Shown piece after piece: positions 55,420 to 63,974 of a DNA stretch of 64,000 nucleotides. Numbering within the stretch: the stretch's first letter is position 1; every line of letters starts with the position of its first letter. The position numbers and the translations under genes are program-made. The stretch is from positions 3,727,501 through 3,791,500 of the forward strand of contig NZ_CP091037.1 of assembly GCF_021534965.1 (NCBI RefSeq). Reading direction: 5' to 3'. This stretch comes from Muricauda sp. SCSIO 65647 (GTDB lineage Bacteria > Bacteroidota > Bacteroidia > Flavobacteriales > Flavobacteriaceae). Below the pieces are notes generated by a model that did no database searches, was not told where the DNA came from, and was given only the letters and a program-made list of their open reading frames with translations.

Positions 55420-56709
55420 ATGTACGCCATACTGGACATCGAAAGTACCGGAGGAAAATACAACGAAGAGGGCATCATAGAGATAGCCATATACCGTTTC
55501 GATGGTCATGAGGTCGTTGATAGGTTCATCAGTTTGGTGAACCCTGAGCGTGAGATACAGCCCTATGTTGCCAACCTTACGGGAATCAAAAACAAAATGC
55601 TGCGCACAGCGCCCAAATTTCATCAGGTGGCCAAACGCATCGTTGAGATTACGGAAAATACTGTTTTGGTGGCCCATAACGCCCAGTTCGATTACCGGAT
55701 ACTCAGAACCGAATTCAGAAGGCTGGGCTATGATTTTCAAAGAAAAACCCTCTGCACAGTTGACCTATCGAAAAAACTGCTTCCCGAGGCCGAATCACAT
55801 AGTCTCGGCAAGTTGGTACGTTCATTGGGCATTGCGGTCAGCGACCGTCACCGGGCAAACGGTGATGCCACCGCCACCTTGAAGCTTTTTAAATTACTGT
55901 TGGCCAAAGACACCGACAAATCGATTTTAAAAGATTTGGTGCGGGCAGAATCTTTAGGGGAACTGTCGCCCAGACAATTGGATATGGTCGAAGAGATGCC
56001 ATCTGAGACCGGTGTCTACTATCTGCACAACAAAGAAGGGGAAATCATTTTCATCGGAAAGTCAAAAAACATCAAAAAGCGGGTAAACCAACATTTTACC
56101 AATGTCGGAAAGCTGGCCAGAGCCCTGCAAAAAGAGACCAAAAAAGTTTCTTACGAAAAAACCGGAAGCGAATTGGCCGCTTTGTTGAAAGAGTACCATG
56201 AGGTGAAAAAGAACATTCCCCAGTACAACAAAAAATACGTCTATAACGGTTATTCCCATGGAGTATATATCAACACAGACGCTAAGGGCTTTTTGAACTT
56301 CACCGCAGCAAGGGCCAATGGTCAGGTGGCCAGATTGAGCAGTTTTGGCTCAATGAAGGCTTCCAAAAACTTTCTGGTGCAACTCAATGAAAAATATCAG
56401 CTAACCGAAAGAAATTCACAAGAAGAACACAATAAAAAGGTTCAAGGCATCTTAAAAAAGTACAGCACCGAAAACAGAGATCTCATATTGATCGATAGAG
56501 GGAGGCAAACGGGCGAACGAAGTGTGTTTCTTATCAAAAAGGGCATGTTCAAAGGCTTTACCTTTGTTGATTTGAACCATCAAATCAATAATATTCATAT
56601 CTTAGAATCGTTGATTACCCCGATGCAAGGCGATGCCCATACCACACATGTCATTGAATCGTACCTGAGAAAAGAAAAGGCCTTAAAGATTGTTGAACTG
56701 AATCAGTAA
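55420..56709 (+). CDS. DnaQ-type 3'-5' exonuclease fused to a GIY-YIG (UvrC-like) nuclease domain
   Basis: A 429-residue protein. Residues 1-165 are a DEDDh exonuclease: YAILDIESTGGKYNEEGIIE (Asp-x-Glu), LVAHNAQFDYRILRTEFRRL (Asp) and SDRHRANGDATATLKLFKLL (His and Asp). From about residue 195 a GIY-YIG domain follows, ETGVYYLHNKEGEIIFIGKS, KNIKKRVNQHFT and LAALLKEYHEVKKNIPQYNK, close to the N-terminal part of UvrC and Cho. The remaining tail is without a clear domain. It is likely a DNA-repair nuclease of the E. coli Cho-related or polymerase III epsilon-fusion type. Confidence 0.92.
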   Translation: MYAILDIESTGGKYNEEGIIEIAIYRFDGHEVVDRFISLVNPEREIQPYVANLTGIKNKMLRTAPKFHQVAKRIVEITENTVLVAHNAQFDYRILRTEFRRLGYDFQRKTLCTVDLSKKLLPEAESHSLGKLVRSLGIAVSDRHRANGDATATLKLFKLLLAKDTDKSILKDLVRAESLGELSPRQLDMVEEMPSETGVYYLHNKEGEIIFIGKSKNIKKRVNQHFTNVGKLARALQKETKKVSYEKTGSELAALLKEYHEVKKNIPQYNKKYVYNGYSHGVYINTDAKGFLNFTAARANGQVARLSSFGSMKASKNFLVQLNEKYQLTERNSQEEHNKKVQGILKKYSTENRDLILIDRGRQTGERSVFLIKKGMFKGFTFVDLNHQINNIHILESLITPMQGDAHTTHVIESYLRKEKALKIVELNQ

Positions 56710-56718
56710 TCACTAAAA

Positions 56719-57546
56719 GTGGAAAAATCAAACAAAAGCTGGAGAGCAAAACTTCATGAGGTGATTTATGGCACCCATACCCCAGCGGGCAAAATGTTTG
56801 ATATCATCTTATTGATAGTGATCCTCTACAGTATCATTGTGGTAATGCTAGAGAGCGTGCCACGTTTTGACATCAAATACCATAGGTTTCTTGATATCTC
56901 AGAATGGATCGTAACCATACTTTTTACCGTAGAGTATATTTTGAGAATCATCTGCATCAAAAAGCCCAGCAAGTACATTTTCAGCTTTTTCGGGGTCGTT
57001 GATTTTCTTTCGACCATTCCCAAATACCTATCTTTTTTCTTGGTAGGTTCACAGTACATTACCGCTTTTCGTGCTTTACGATTATTACGGGTCTTTAGAA
57101 TTCTGAAGCTCGTGCGCTTCGTCGGAGAATCGAACAACCTGCTTAGGGCCCTTAGGGCGAGTAGGGCAAAGATTTTCATTTTTGTATTCTTTGTTTTGAT
57201 TGTTTCGGTGCTTTTGGGTACGGTCATGTATTTGGTCGAAGGTCCCGAACACGGCTTTAACAGCATTCCGCATAGTATTTATTGGACGATTGTCACACTC
57301 ACCACGGTCGGCTATGGCGATATTTCACCTGAAACGGGTTTCGGGCAATTTCTTGCTACACTTATCATGATCATTGGCTATGGAATCATCGCAGTGCCCA
57401 CGGGAATTGTATCAGCAGAATATACCCGATCTACTAAAAAGCGGGATGTTGAAAGCAATGGCAGAAGCTGCTCAGACTGCGGGTGTGAAATTCAACGTGA
57501 TGATGCCAAATTTTGCAGAAAATGTGGCCATAAATTAGATGATTGA
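56719..57546 (+). CDS. Voltage-gated potassium-type channel with a C-terminal zinc ribbon
   Basis: A 275-residue six-helix channel starting at a GTG (56719). The voltage-sensor helix S4 reads FRALRLLRVFRILKLVRFVG with regularly spaced Arg and Lys. The pore has TIVTLTTVGYGDISPETGFG with the K+ filter TVGYGD. The S6 helix is followed by a short linker and then CSDCGCEIQRDDAKFCRKCG, two CxxC pairs forming a zinc-ribbon-like knuckle at the extreme C-terminus. There is no RCK domain, the usual cytoplasmic regulator. Operon position between nuclease and miaA genes gives no functional hint. Confidence 0.93.
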   Translation: MEKSNKSWRAKLHEVIYGTHTPAGKMFDIILLIVILYSIIVVMLESVPRFDIKYHRFLDISEWIVTILFTVEYILRIICIKKPSKYIFSFFGVVDFLSTIPKYLSFFLVGSQYITAFRALRLLRVFRILKLVRFVGESNNLLRALRASRAKIFIFVFFVLIVSVLLGTVMYLVEGPEHGFNSIPHSIYWTIVTLTTVGYGDISPETGFGQFLATLIMIIGYGIIAVPTGIVSAEYTRSTKKRDVESNGRSCSDCGCEIQRDDAKFCRKCGHKLDD

Positions 57547-57549
57547 TGT

Positions 57550-58473
57550 ATGGAAGGAAAAGTCCTTGTGTGCGTCGTCGGCCCCACGGCCATAGGCAAG
57601 ACCAGGTTGGCCATTGCCTTGGCGCTACATTTTGAGACCGAAATTATCTCGGCCGATTCGCGTCAGTTCTATAGGGAAATGACCATAGGCACCGCAGTGC
57701 CGTCAGAAGAGGAGCTGCATGCGGTGCCCCATCATTTCATACAGCACAAAAGTATTTTTGAACCCTATTCCGTCGGTGATTTCGAACAAGATGCCCTCGC
57801 CCTATTAAAAAAATTGTTCCAGACAAAAGATGTTGTCATTATGGTCGGGGGCAGTGGTCTTTATGTGGATGCAGTGGTCAAAGGCCTTGACGACTTTCCT
57901 GAAATTGACCCAAGTGTACGTCGATCATTGGTCTCTGCATTGAAGGAAAAAGGCATAGGGTATCTACAAGAAGAGCTGAAACAACATGACCCCGAACATT
58001 ACAAAAACGTAGATCTTCAAAACCCGCATCGCCTAATTCGTGCCCTTGAGGTTTGCTTGGTCTCTAAAAAACCGTATTCCTCTTTTCTCAAAAAAAGGAA
58101 AGCAAAACGATTCTTTAAAACCATATATACGGGATTACATGCAGATAGACCGGTCATTTATGACCGCATCGACCGAAGGGTAGACCTGATGCTCGCCAAT
58201 GGATTGGTAGAAGAAGCCAAATCACTATTTGAACACAAAGCGCTGAATGCATTGCAAACCGTTGGCTATAAAGAGTTGTTTGCACATTTCGGGGGGCATG
58301 GGTCTTATGAAGAAGCTGTTTCAGAAATCAAGAAGAACACCAGAAGGTTTGCCAAACGGCAATTGACATGGTATCGAAAGAACGAGAACATTCTCTGGGT
58401 CAATTACGACCAGACCACTGAAAAAATTGTAAAAAAGCTTGAAAGTCGAATCAAAGCGCTGTGCGATGACTGA
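57550..58473 (+). CDS. miaA: tRNA dimethylallyltransferase
   Basis: A 307-residue enzyme that adds the isopentenyl group to A37 of tRNAs reading UNN codons. It has the P-loop CVVGPTAIGKTRLAIALA, then ETEIISADSRQFYREMTIGT, a MVGGSGLYVDAVVKGLDDF segment and QTVGYKELFAHFGG, followed by FAKRQLTWYRKNENILWVNY. Length is normal. The next gene, gluconokinase, begins inside its last eight bases. Confidence 0.97.
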   Translation: MEGKVLVCVVGPTAIGKTRLAIALALHFETEIISADSRQFYREMTIGTAVPSEEELHAVPHHFIQHKSIFEPYSVGDFEQDALALLKKLFQTKDVVIMVGGSGLYVDAVVKGLDDFPEIDPSVRRSLVSALKEKGIGYLQEELKQHDPEHYKNVDLQNPHRLIRALEVCLVSKKPYSSFLKKRKAKRFFKTIYTGLHADRPVIYDRIDRRVDLMLANGLVEEAKSLFEHKALNALQTVGYKELFAHFGGHGSYEEAVSEIKKNTRRFAKRQLTWYRKNENILWVNYDQTTEKIVKKLESRIKALCDD

Positions 58474-58963
58474 CTCAAAACGAATCTTCTTTGTCATGGG
58501 CGTCTCTGGAACGGGAAAAACTACCGTGGGAAAGCTGTTGGCACAAACACTATCCATCTCCTTTTTTGATGGAGATGATTACCATCCGAAAGAAAACATT
58601 GAAAAGATGGCCTCTGGTGTGCCCCTCAACGATGATGATCGGGCCGGATGGCTGAAAAGTCTAAACGATTTGGCCAAAGAACAAGTGTCCAACGGGTGTG
58701 TAATCGCTTGTTCTGCACTGAAAAAAAAGTATCGAGACATTCTTTCAGAGGGCATTGGTCAGTTTGTACGTTTCGTTTATCTGAAAGGGTCGATATCTGA
58801 GATACGGGAAAGGTTAGAAAACAGAAAAGGGCATTTCATGCCCAAAACCCTTCTACAATCGCAATTTGATGCCCTAGAACCCCCAGAAGGTGGTATTACC
58901 GCCTTGATCAGCGCTTCGCCAGAAGAAATTGTCAGACAGGTGCTTGAGAAAATAAAAAGCTGA
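58466..58963 (+). CDS. gntK: Gluconokinase, GntK type
   Basis: About 165 residues from the ATG at 58466, which overlaps the miaA end by eight bases; the frame opens at 58439, but that leader is not needed. P-loop FFVMGVSGTGKTTVGKLLAQ, then the substrate segment FFDGDDYHPKENIEKMASG, GVPLNDDDRAGWL and ACSALKKKYRDIL are the family marks. It phosphorylates gluconate to 6-phosphogluconate. No gluconate permease is adjacent; the GntP-family gene about 15 kb away sits with amino-acid genes. The operon ends at the hairpin at 59000-59027. Confidence 0.95.
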   Translation: MTDSKRIFFVMGVSGTGKTTVGKLLAQTLSISFFDGDDYHPKENIEKMASGVPLNDDDRAGWLKSLNDLAKEQVSNGCVIACSALKKKYRDILSEGIGQFVRFVYLKGSISEIRERLENRKGHFMPKTLLQSQFDALEPPEGGITALISASPEEIVRQVLEKIKS

Positions 58964-58999
58964 CGACGAAGAATGCTTTGAGCTTTTTCAAAAAAGAAA

Positions 59000-59027
59000 A
59001 ACCGTCCTCTAAGAAGACGGTTCTTTT
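59000..59027. terminator. Bidirectional terminator between gntK and the response regulator gene
   Basis: Stem aaccgtcctct / agaagacggtt with one mismatch, flanked by TTCTTTT on the plus side and an A-rich run (T-rich on the minus strand) on the other. It can serve both convergent operons. Confidence 0.75.
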
Positions 59028-59047
59028 GGTCAAAGACCTATTGTTCT

Positions 59048-59764
59048 TTATTTCTCCTTTTCAGATTTTACGACCAATCTGAAACCTTCTCCGTGAATGT
59101 TCAAGATTTCGACCACATCATCACGCTTTAGATATTTTCTGAGTTTGGCAATATACACATCCATGCTTCTTGATGTGAAGTAATTGTCATCTCTCCAAAT
59201 CTTGGTAAGTGCCAATTCTCTGGGCATCAAATCATTTTCATGCAAGGCCAAAAGCCTCAAAAGCTCATTTTCTTTTGGTGACAGTTTAATGGGGTCCTCA
59301 TCTTTATACTTTAAGAACCTCAATTTCGAATTCAAATGAAAATTGCCTATCTGAAACTCAAATTGCTTGCTGTCTGCCAAAGTGTTCGATGCCTTTCTTT
59401 GAAGTATAGCTTTAAGTTTCATCAACAGTACCTCTGAATCAAAAGGCTTGTTGAGATAATCATCGGCACCAGCTTTGTAACCCTTCAGCACATCTTCTTT
59501 CATGGTTTTGGCGGTCAGAAAGATTATGGGCACGTTTTCATTCTTTTCACGAATTTCCTTTGCTAGTGTAAAGCCGTCTTTATAGGGCATCATGACATCT
59601 AATATGCAGACATCAAAATTGTCTTTTTTGAATTTCTCAAATCCCTCCATGCCGTTTTTGGCTAAAACAACGTCAAATTTGTTCATAGAAAGATAATCTT
59701 TCAACACAATGCCAAAATTGGGATCATCTTCAACTAAAAGTATTTTTTTGTTCTCTGTTTCCAT
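59048..59764 (-). CDS. OmpR/PhoB-family response regulator
   Basis: A 238-residue regulator. The receiver is intact: KILLVEDDPNFGIVLKDYLS, phospho-acceptor Asp in VCILDVMMPYKDGFTL, Thr in PIIFLTAKTMKEDVL and Lys in GADDYLNKPFDSEVLL. The C-terminal winged helix contains KLSPKENELLRLLALHENDL and YFTSRSMDVYIAKLRKYLKR. It resembles RprY of Bacteroides. It lies five bases after the kinase gene. OmpR-class dimers bind direct repeats with 10-11-base phasing, and such a repeat lies upstream of this operon at 61392-61407. Confidence 0.95.
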   Translation of the reverse strand: METENKKILLVEDDPNFGIVLKDYLSMNKFDVVLAKNGMEGFEKFKKDNFDVCILDVMMPYKDGFTLAKEIREKNENVPIIFLTAKTMKEDVLKGYKAGADDYLNKPFDSEVLLMKLKAILQRKASNTLADSKQFEFQIGNFHLNSKLRFLKYKDEDPIKLSPKENELLRLLALHENDLMPRELALTKIWRDDNYFTSRSMDVYIAKLRKYLKRDDVVEILNIHGEGFRLVVKSEKEK

Positions 59765-59769
59765 AGTTT

Positions 59770-61350
59770 TTATATTAGTGGAAGTTTGATGTAGAAAGTA
59801 CTGCCTTTTCCTTTCTCGCTTTCTGCATAAACCTCTCCCTGATGGTCTTCTATAATTTTCTTTACGTAGGCCAGGCCGAGGCCATGTCCCTTAACGTTAT
59901 GTATGTCACCGGTATGTTCTCGGTAGAATTTCTCAAAAACCTTTTTTAGCACTACCTTGCTCATACCTGCCCCCTGATCTTGAACTTTTATGATCAGATG
60001 GTTCTTTACAACTTCAGTGTACACATCAATTTTAGGGGCATCTGGTGAGTACTTCACCGCGTTGTCCAAAATATTGACCATAACATTGGTCATATGCATT
60101 TCGTTGGCCAAAATTTCTGCCCTAGGGGCTTCTAGATTTGTTTTGACATAGCCTCCCCTATCTTTTACGATCAATTCGACATGCGCCACCGCATCACCAA
60201 TAATGTCGTGGGCATCTACCCTATCCTTACTGATATCCAATTGGTTTTTCTCCAATTTTGATATTCTGAGAACATTCTCGACCTGGGCATGCATACGCTT
60301 GTTTTCATCTTTTATCATACCCAGATAGCGGAGTACCTTGTCTTTATCCTCAATTGACTGCGGATTTCGAATGGCCTCCACTGCCAAATTGATGGTAGCT
60401 ATCGGCGTCTTGAACTCATGGGTCATGTTGTTTATAAAATCAGACTTTATTTCTGATATCTGCTTTTGCTTGATTAACTGATAAATAGCACTTGAATAGG
60501 CAATTACAATGACCAGTGTAAAAATCAAAGACAATGCCGCCATACCCATTATCGATTCCAACAAAAACTTTTTCTTCTTTGGAAAAGTAAGCAGCAATGA
60601 AAAGTTGGTCTTGCCCTCACTATCTTTAAGAATGGGTGCCTTATATAGTGTTGATTCTGAAAATTTGAATTTTCTAGATTTAATCTTTGTCGGATAACCG
60701 CTACTGTACACCCCATATTCATAGTCGATGTCAATGCCCCTATTGTTTAGCTCACGGCCGAGCAACAACTCAAGTTCATGCTTTGAAACCCGCTTATGAA
60801 TAGGCACTTTTTTGGCTTCTTCCATAAAGACATCTTCGAATTGGGCTTTTTCCATATTGCTCAGCCCGCCCAATTTTTCCAATTTTTGAATGGGGGTCAA
60901 CTTATAACGCTTTCCATCCAGGCCGTAATCTTCTTTTAGGACGATCTTGGTACGCTTACTGGTATAATTTTTAATCGTAGTGGTGTCTTCGCTACTGAAA
61001 TTGTCAAAGAACGTTGATGTTATGCCATAGTCTTCTTCGAGGATGCCGTGGGAATAAAAGAGAATCTCATTGGAGTTCAAATCCCTATCAACAAAGAAGA
61101 AATTCTTAAGCTGGGTAGCCTTTGGATTTCCAATACTGTCAATCAAGGTTGCCAACCTATCAAAATACTCCTTCCTCTCTCTGCTCTCAACTTTGTTGGC
61201 CACCTTGTCCAACACATCGGCCACAGCATTTGAGAATTGCTCCTCCTTATCCTCTACCGAGGTTTTGATCCAATAACCTTGGACAAAAATTATCCCAATA
61301 AGGGACAAACTCATAAGAATGACGAGAAGAACAAACAGCTTCTTGTTCAT
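59770..61350 (-). CDS. Membrane sensor histidine kinase, partner of the OmpR-type regulator
   Basis: A 526-residue kinase. TM1 is at about 5-28 (LFVLLVILMSLSLIGIIFVQ). A periplasmic sensor of about 235 residues follows, then TM2 at about 268-292 (GMAALSLIFTLVIVIAYSSA). HisKA contains DFINNMTHEFKTPIATINLA with the phospho-acceptor His. HATPase_c shows NVMVNILDNAVKYSPDAPKI (N box), QDQGAGMSKVVLKKVFEKFY and GHGLGLAYVKKIIEDHQGEV. It has no HAMP or PAS domain. The sensor domain matches no family I can name; the arrangement resembles RprX. Confidence 0.94.
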   Translation of the reverse strand: MNKKLFVLLVILMSLSLIGIIFVQGYWIKTSVEDKEEQFSNAVADVLDKVANKVESRERKEYFDRLATLIDSIGNPKATQLKNFFFVDRDLNSNEILFYSHGILEEDYGITSTFFDNFSSEDTTTIKNYTSKRTKIVLKEDYGLDGKRYKLTPIQKLEKLGGLSNMEKAQFEDVFMEEAKKVPIHKRVSKHELELLLGRELNNRGIDIDYEYGVYSSGYPTKIKSRKFKFSESTLYKAPILKDSEGKTNFSLLLTFPKKKKFLLESIMGMAALSLIFTLVIVIAYSSAIYQLIKQKQISEIKSDFINNMTHEFKTPIATINLAVEAIRNPQSIEDKDKVLRYLGMIKDENKRMHAQVENVLRISKLEKNQLDISKDRVDAHDIIGDAVAHVELIVKDRGGYVKTNLEAPRAEILANEMHMTNVMVNILDNAVKYSPDAPKIDVYTEVVKNHLIIKVQDQGAGMSKVVLKKVFEKFYREHTGDIHNVKGHGLGLAYVKKIIEDHQGEVYAESEKGKGSTFYIKLPLI

Positions 61351-61363
61351 TGCCGTAAAATTA

Positions 61364-61371
61364 GAAATTTA
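61364..61371 (-). promoter_or_regulatory. Near-consensus -7 element (TAAATTTC) of the kinase/regulator operon
   Basis: One base off TAnnTTTG, 13 bases before the kinase ATG. It lies 20 bases from the TTAAC direct repeat, nearly the same geometry as at 24863-24908. Confidence 0.35.
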
Positions 61372-61391
61372 ACATTCAGGCCCTTTTCCGT

Positions 61392-61407
61392 TTAACCTAA
61401 CCTTAAC
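61392..61407. promoter_or_regulatory. TTAAC-N6-TTAAC direct-repeat box upstream of the two-component operon
   Basis: TTAAC at 61392-61396 and 61403-61407, exactly 11 bases apart, in the 64-base gap between coaE and the kinase gene. The repeat reads on the plus strand while the operon is on the minus strand, the opposite orientation to the other three sites relative to their genes. A hairpin ttaaca-aaaa-tgttaa (61403-61418) overlaps it and the coaE stop. Confidence 0.55.
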
Positions 61408-61414
61408 AAAAATG

Positions 61415-62011
61415 TTAAATTTTTCGTTCTTGAAAGATTTTCAAAAGTTCTGAATGAATACGTCCGACCTTTTTCTTGGTGGTTTCAAGGTCATTGTTTT
61501 CAATCACAAAATCTGAACACTCGATTTTCGATTTATCGTCCAATTGATTTTTAATCCTTGCCATGACCTCTTCTTCAGAAACCCCATCCCGGTCAGTGAC
61601 CCGCTTGATTCGTGCCGTCTTGGGGGCAGTGACCAAAATAATCTTGTCGTAGCGGTCTTGCATCTCATTTTCAAAAATGAGTGCGGTCTCTTGAATGACA
61701 TAGGGGGCGTCTTGCACTGACATCCAATCAAAAAAATGATCTTTGACCGCAGGGTGCACAATTTGGTTGAGCTGAGCGAGCAATTGTTTGTCACCAAACA
61801 CTCTTTCAGCTATTAATTTGCGGTTCAGTCGACCTTTTGTATAGGCTAGCTCTCCAAAAAGTTCAATAATCGCGTTACGCACGGTCTTTGAAGAGTGCAT
61901 CAATTTTTTGGCCTCTTCATCCGATTCATATACAGGCACACCCAATTGCCTGAACATTTCTGCGACCGTAGTCTTACCACTACCTATGCCCCCTGTTAGA
62001 CCAACCAACAT
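61415..62011 (-). CDS. coaE: Dephospho-CoA kinase
   Basis: A 198-residue kinase that performs the last step of coenzyme A synthesis. It begins MLVGLTGGIGSGKTTVAEMF (P-loop), then GVPVYESDEEAKKLM, RKLIAERVFGDKQLLAQLNQ and APYVIQETALIFENEMQDRY. Length is normal. Its ATG overlaps the TAA of the YbbR gene by one base. With panB, it is one of two CoA-pathway genes in the window. Confidence 0.96.
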   Translation of the reverse strand: MLVGLTGGIGSGKTTVAEMFRQLGVPVYESDEEAKKLMHSSKTVRNAIIELFGELAYTKGRLNRKLIAERVFGDKQLLAQLNQIVHPAVKDHFFDWMSVQDAPYVIQETALIFENEMQDRYDKIILVTAPKTARIKRVTDRDGVSEEEVMARIKNQLDDKSKIECSDFVIENNDLETTKKKVGRIHSELLKIFQERKI

Positions 62012-62964
62012 TATTTTGTCTTTTCAAGAATAAATTGAACTTGATTCTCTCGTAGCTTTACATCATAAACATTTTCTGGCTTTTTATCAAGTTTCAACAA
62101 CATGTGGCTAGACGCCCTTGCATTTTCATAATCGGCGATGACCTCAAAATCTTTGTCGGTCAAATCGCGTAAACGGTCCACTGCCGCCTTACATACCACT
62201 GCTACCGTGTTAGGAAAAATCTTGATGTCAAACTGCTCAGGTAGATTGACCACTTTGATGGGTATATCAAATACTTTCTCGGAAAATCGTACGATTTTAC
62301 CGGCAATTCTAACCTTGGTATGTGATAATTCGCTATTCTGTATTTGTTCTGGCATTGACAACCTGAGTTCTTGTGAAAAATCGGAAGAAAGCTCTTTCAG
62401 TTCCAAATCTACCGTTGAAATCTCTGTTACCCCATCGATTTCTACTCCCGGACCCTTTAAGATAACGGTATCGGGCTCAATTTGTAACGGTCCCTCCAAG
62501 AAATAGTTTTGACTTAACTGCAACGAGACTCTTGGTTTTACAGGTACTTTTTTGGCAGCCACCTTATAGAGGTCGATATAGAGTAAATTGTGCTCTACCT
62601 CTATCAAAGAAGTACTTTTGGCCAATTGCGTCTCCAAGCTTTTTTTTAGTTGCAGTGCGTCCACAAAATATTTTGAGTCGTTCTCTTGTACTGTCGATAA
62701 ATCAAGGGTAATGCCCTTTAGGTTTAAGTTATAGTACAAAAACTGAAAACCATTTGCCTTTAGCTTTGCGGTAATCGTATTGTTTGCATCTTTTGTGAGT
62801 AAAAGCGTATCGGGCAGATTGGAATAGTTCACATTGAAAGTAACCCTCGACTCATAGGGCTCAGACAACTTGCTGATAAGCCATATGACAAACGAACAGG
62901 CCAAGAAGATAAGAAATACCTTGACCTTACGTCTGTTCAGATTGCTGAATATTTCTTTTAGCAC
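62011..62964 (-). CDS. YbbR-like domain protein
   Basis: A 317-residue protein with one N-terminal transmembrane helix (about 14-32, VKVFLIFLACSFVIWLISKL) and a large non-cytoplasmic part. The repeated beta pattern (FNVNYSNLPDTLLLTKDANN, then VSLQLSQNYFLEGPLQIEPD with VILKGPGVEIDGVTEIST) matches YbbR domains. In other bacteria YbbR/CdaR controls c-di-AMP cyclase; here the neighbours are coaE and a glycosyltransferase, so that link is not supported. It overlaps the glycosyltransferase by seven bases. Confidence 0.82.
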   Translation of the reverse strand: MLKEIFSNLNRRKVKVFLIFLACSFVIWLISKLSEPYESRVTFNVNYSNLPDTLLLTKDANNTITAKLKANGFQFLYYNLNLKGITLDLSTVQENDSKYFVDALQLKKSLETQLAKSTSLIEVEHNLLYIDLYKVAAKKVPVKPRVSLQLSQNYFLEGPLQIEPDTVILKGPGVEIDGVTEISTVDLELKELSSDFSQELRLSMPEQIQNSELSHTKVRIAGKIVRFSEKVFDIPIKVVNLPEQFDIKIFPNTVAVVCKAAVDRLRDLTDKDFEVIADYENARASSHMLLKLDKKPENVYDVKLRENQVQFILEKTK

Positions 62965-63974
62965 GGGCTCGAATTCTTAAAAAACAACTTTGGAAACAAC
63001 TCTTCGGGCTGTTTACCACTAAAGTTAACCAAGATCGTGGACTTGACGAAACCCCATCCATAACCTATAAACTGGATCAAGGTGGCATAAATGGACAAAA
63101 AACCTACAATGAGGCTTCCATTTTTTATACTGGAATGAATAAAAACCAACGAAAAATATAGCAGGTATAATGCCAATGGTTCATAGAAACCTTTAATCGT
63201 TATCGCAACAGAAAACAGTAACCCTATAACAAAAACAGTGGGAAACCAATAGGTCAATTTCACTGTGGTCGGGTGCCATTTGTTCAGAATGGGGCGAACC
63301 ATTCCGAACTTGTTGACCTGCTTGTAAAACTTGGCCCAATCAATGCGCCGCTTGTGAAAAACGTAGGCATTTTCGAGTAGCCGTGACCCATAGCCCAATC
63401 GCCAGACCCGAAAGGTGAGGTCTGGATCCTCGCCCGGATGAATGTTACCAAAACCATTGGTTTTTTGGAAGACTTCCTTTGAAAGTCCCATGTTGAAACT
63501 TCTGGGTTGAAATTTGTCAATGGCCGTTTTGTTTCCGCGAATTCCTCCCGTGGTCAACGTAGAGGTCATGGCATAGTTGATGGCTTTTTGGGTTACGGTG
63601 AATGATTTATGGGCAGTATCTGGCCCGCCAAAGCAATGCACAAAATCTTTATGAAGTTCCCTATTCACTTCACCCAGATAGTGCGGTGGCAATAGGCAAT
63701 CAGAATCCAAAATGATAAAATAGTCACCCTTGGCATGTTTCATACCATAGTTTCTCGAGTCTCCTGGACCTGTATTCTCTTTTTGAAAATAGGCAATGGT
63801 AAGTCGCCCACGGTATTTTTCTATGACATCTGTCGCAGTCTCAGTGGAACCATCTTCGACAATGACCACTTCAAAATCTTCATCAAAATCTTGATCGACA
63901 AGGCTTTGCAACAGCTCATCTACCTCTATGGGTCGATTGAACACAGGAATGATTATCGAAAAATATAGCTCCAT
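62958..63974 (-). CDS. Family 2 glycosyltransferase, membrane-associated
   Basis: About 338 residues from the ATG at 63974 (MELYFSIIIPVFNRPIEVDE), which overlaps an upstream TGA as TGATG; ATG 63992 would add six residues. The GT-A fold shows VVIVEDGSTETATDVIEKYR, TGPGDSRNYGMKHAKGDYFI and the metal motif ILDSDCLLPPHYLGEV, then HPGEDPDLTFRVWRLG. At the C-terminus hydrophobic segments (YWFPTVFVIGLLFSVAITIK and following) anchor it in the membrane. The acceptor is unknown. Confidence 0.92.
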   Translation of the reverse strand: MELYFSIIIPVFNRPIEVDELLQSLVDQDFDEDFEVVIVEDGSTETATDVIEKYRGRLTIAYFQKENTGPGDSRNYGMKHAKGDYFIILDSDCLLPPHYLGEVNRELHKDFVHCFGGPDTAHKSFTVTQKAINYAMTSTLTTGGIRGNKTAIDKFQPRSFNMGLSKEVFQKTNGFGNIHPGEDPDLTFRVWRLGYGSRLLENAYVFHKRRIDWAKFYKQVNKFGMVRPILNKWHPTTVKLTYWFPTVFVIGLLFSVAITIKGFYEPLALYLLYFSLVFIHSSIKNGSLIVGFLSIYATLIQFIGYGWGFVKSTILVNFSGKQPEELFPKLFFKNSSPC

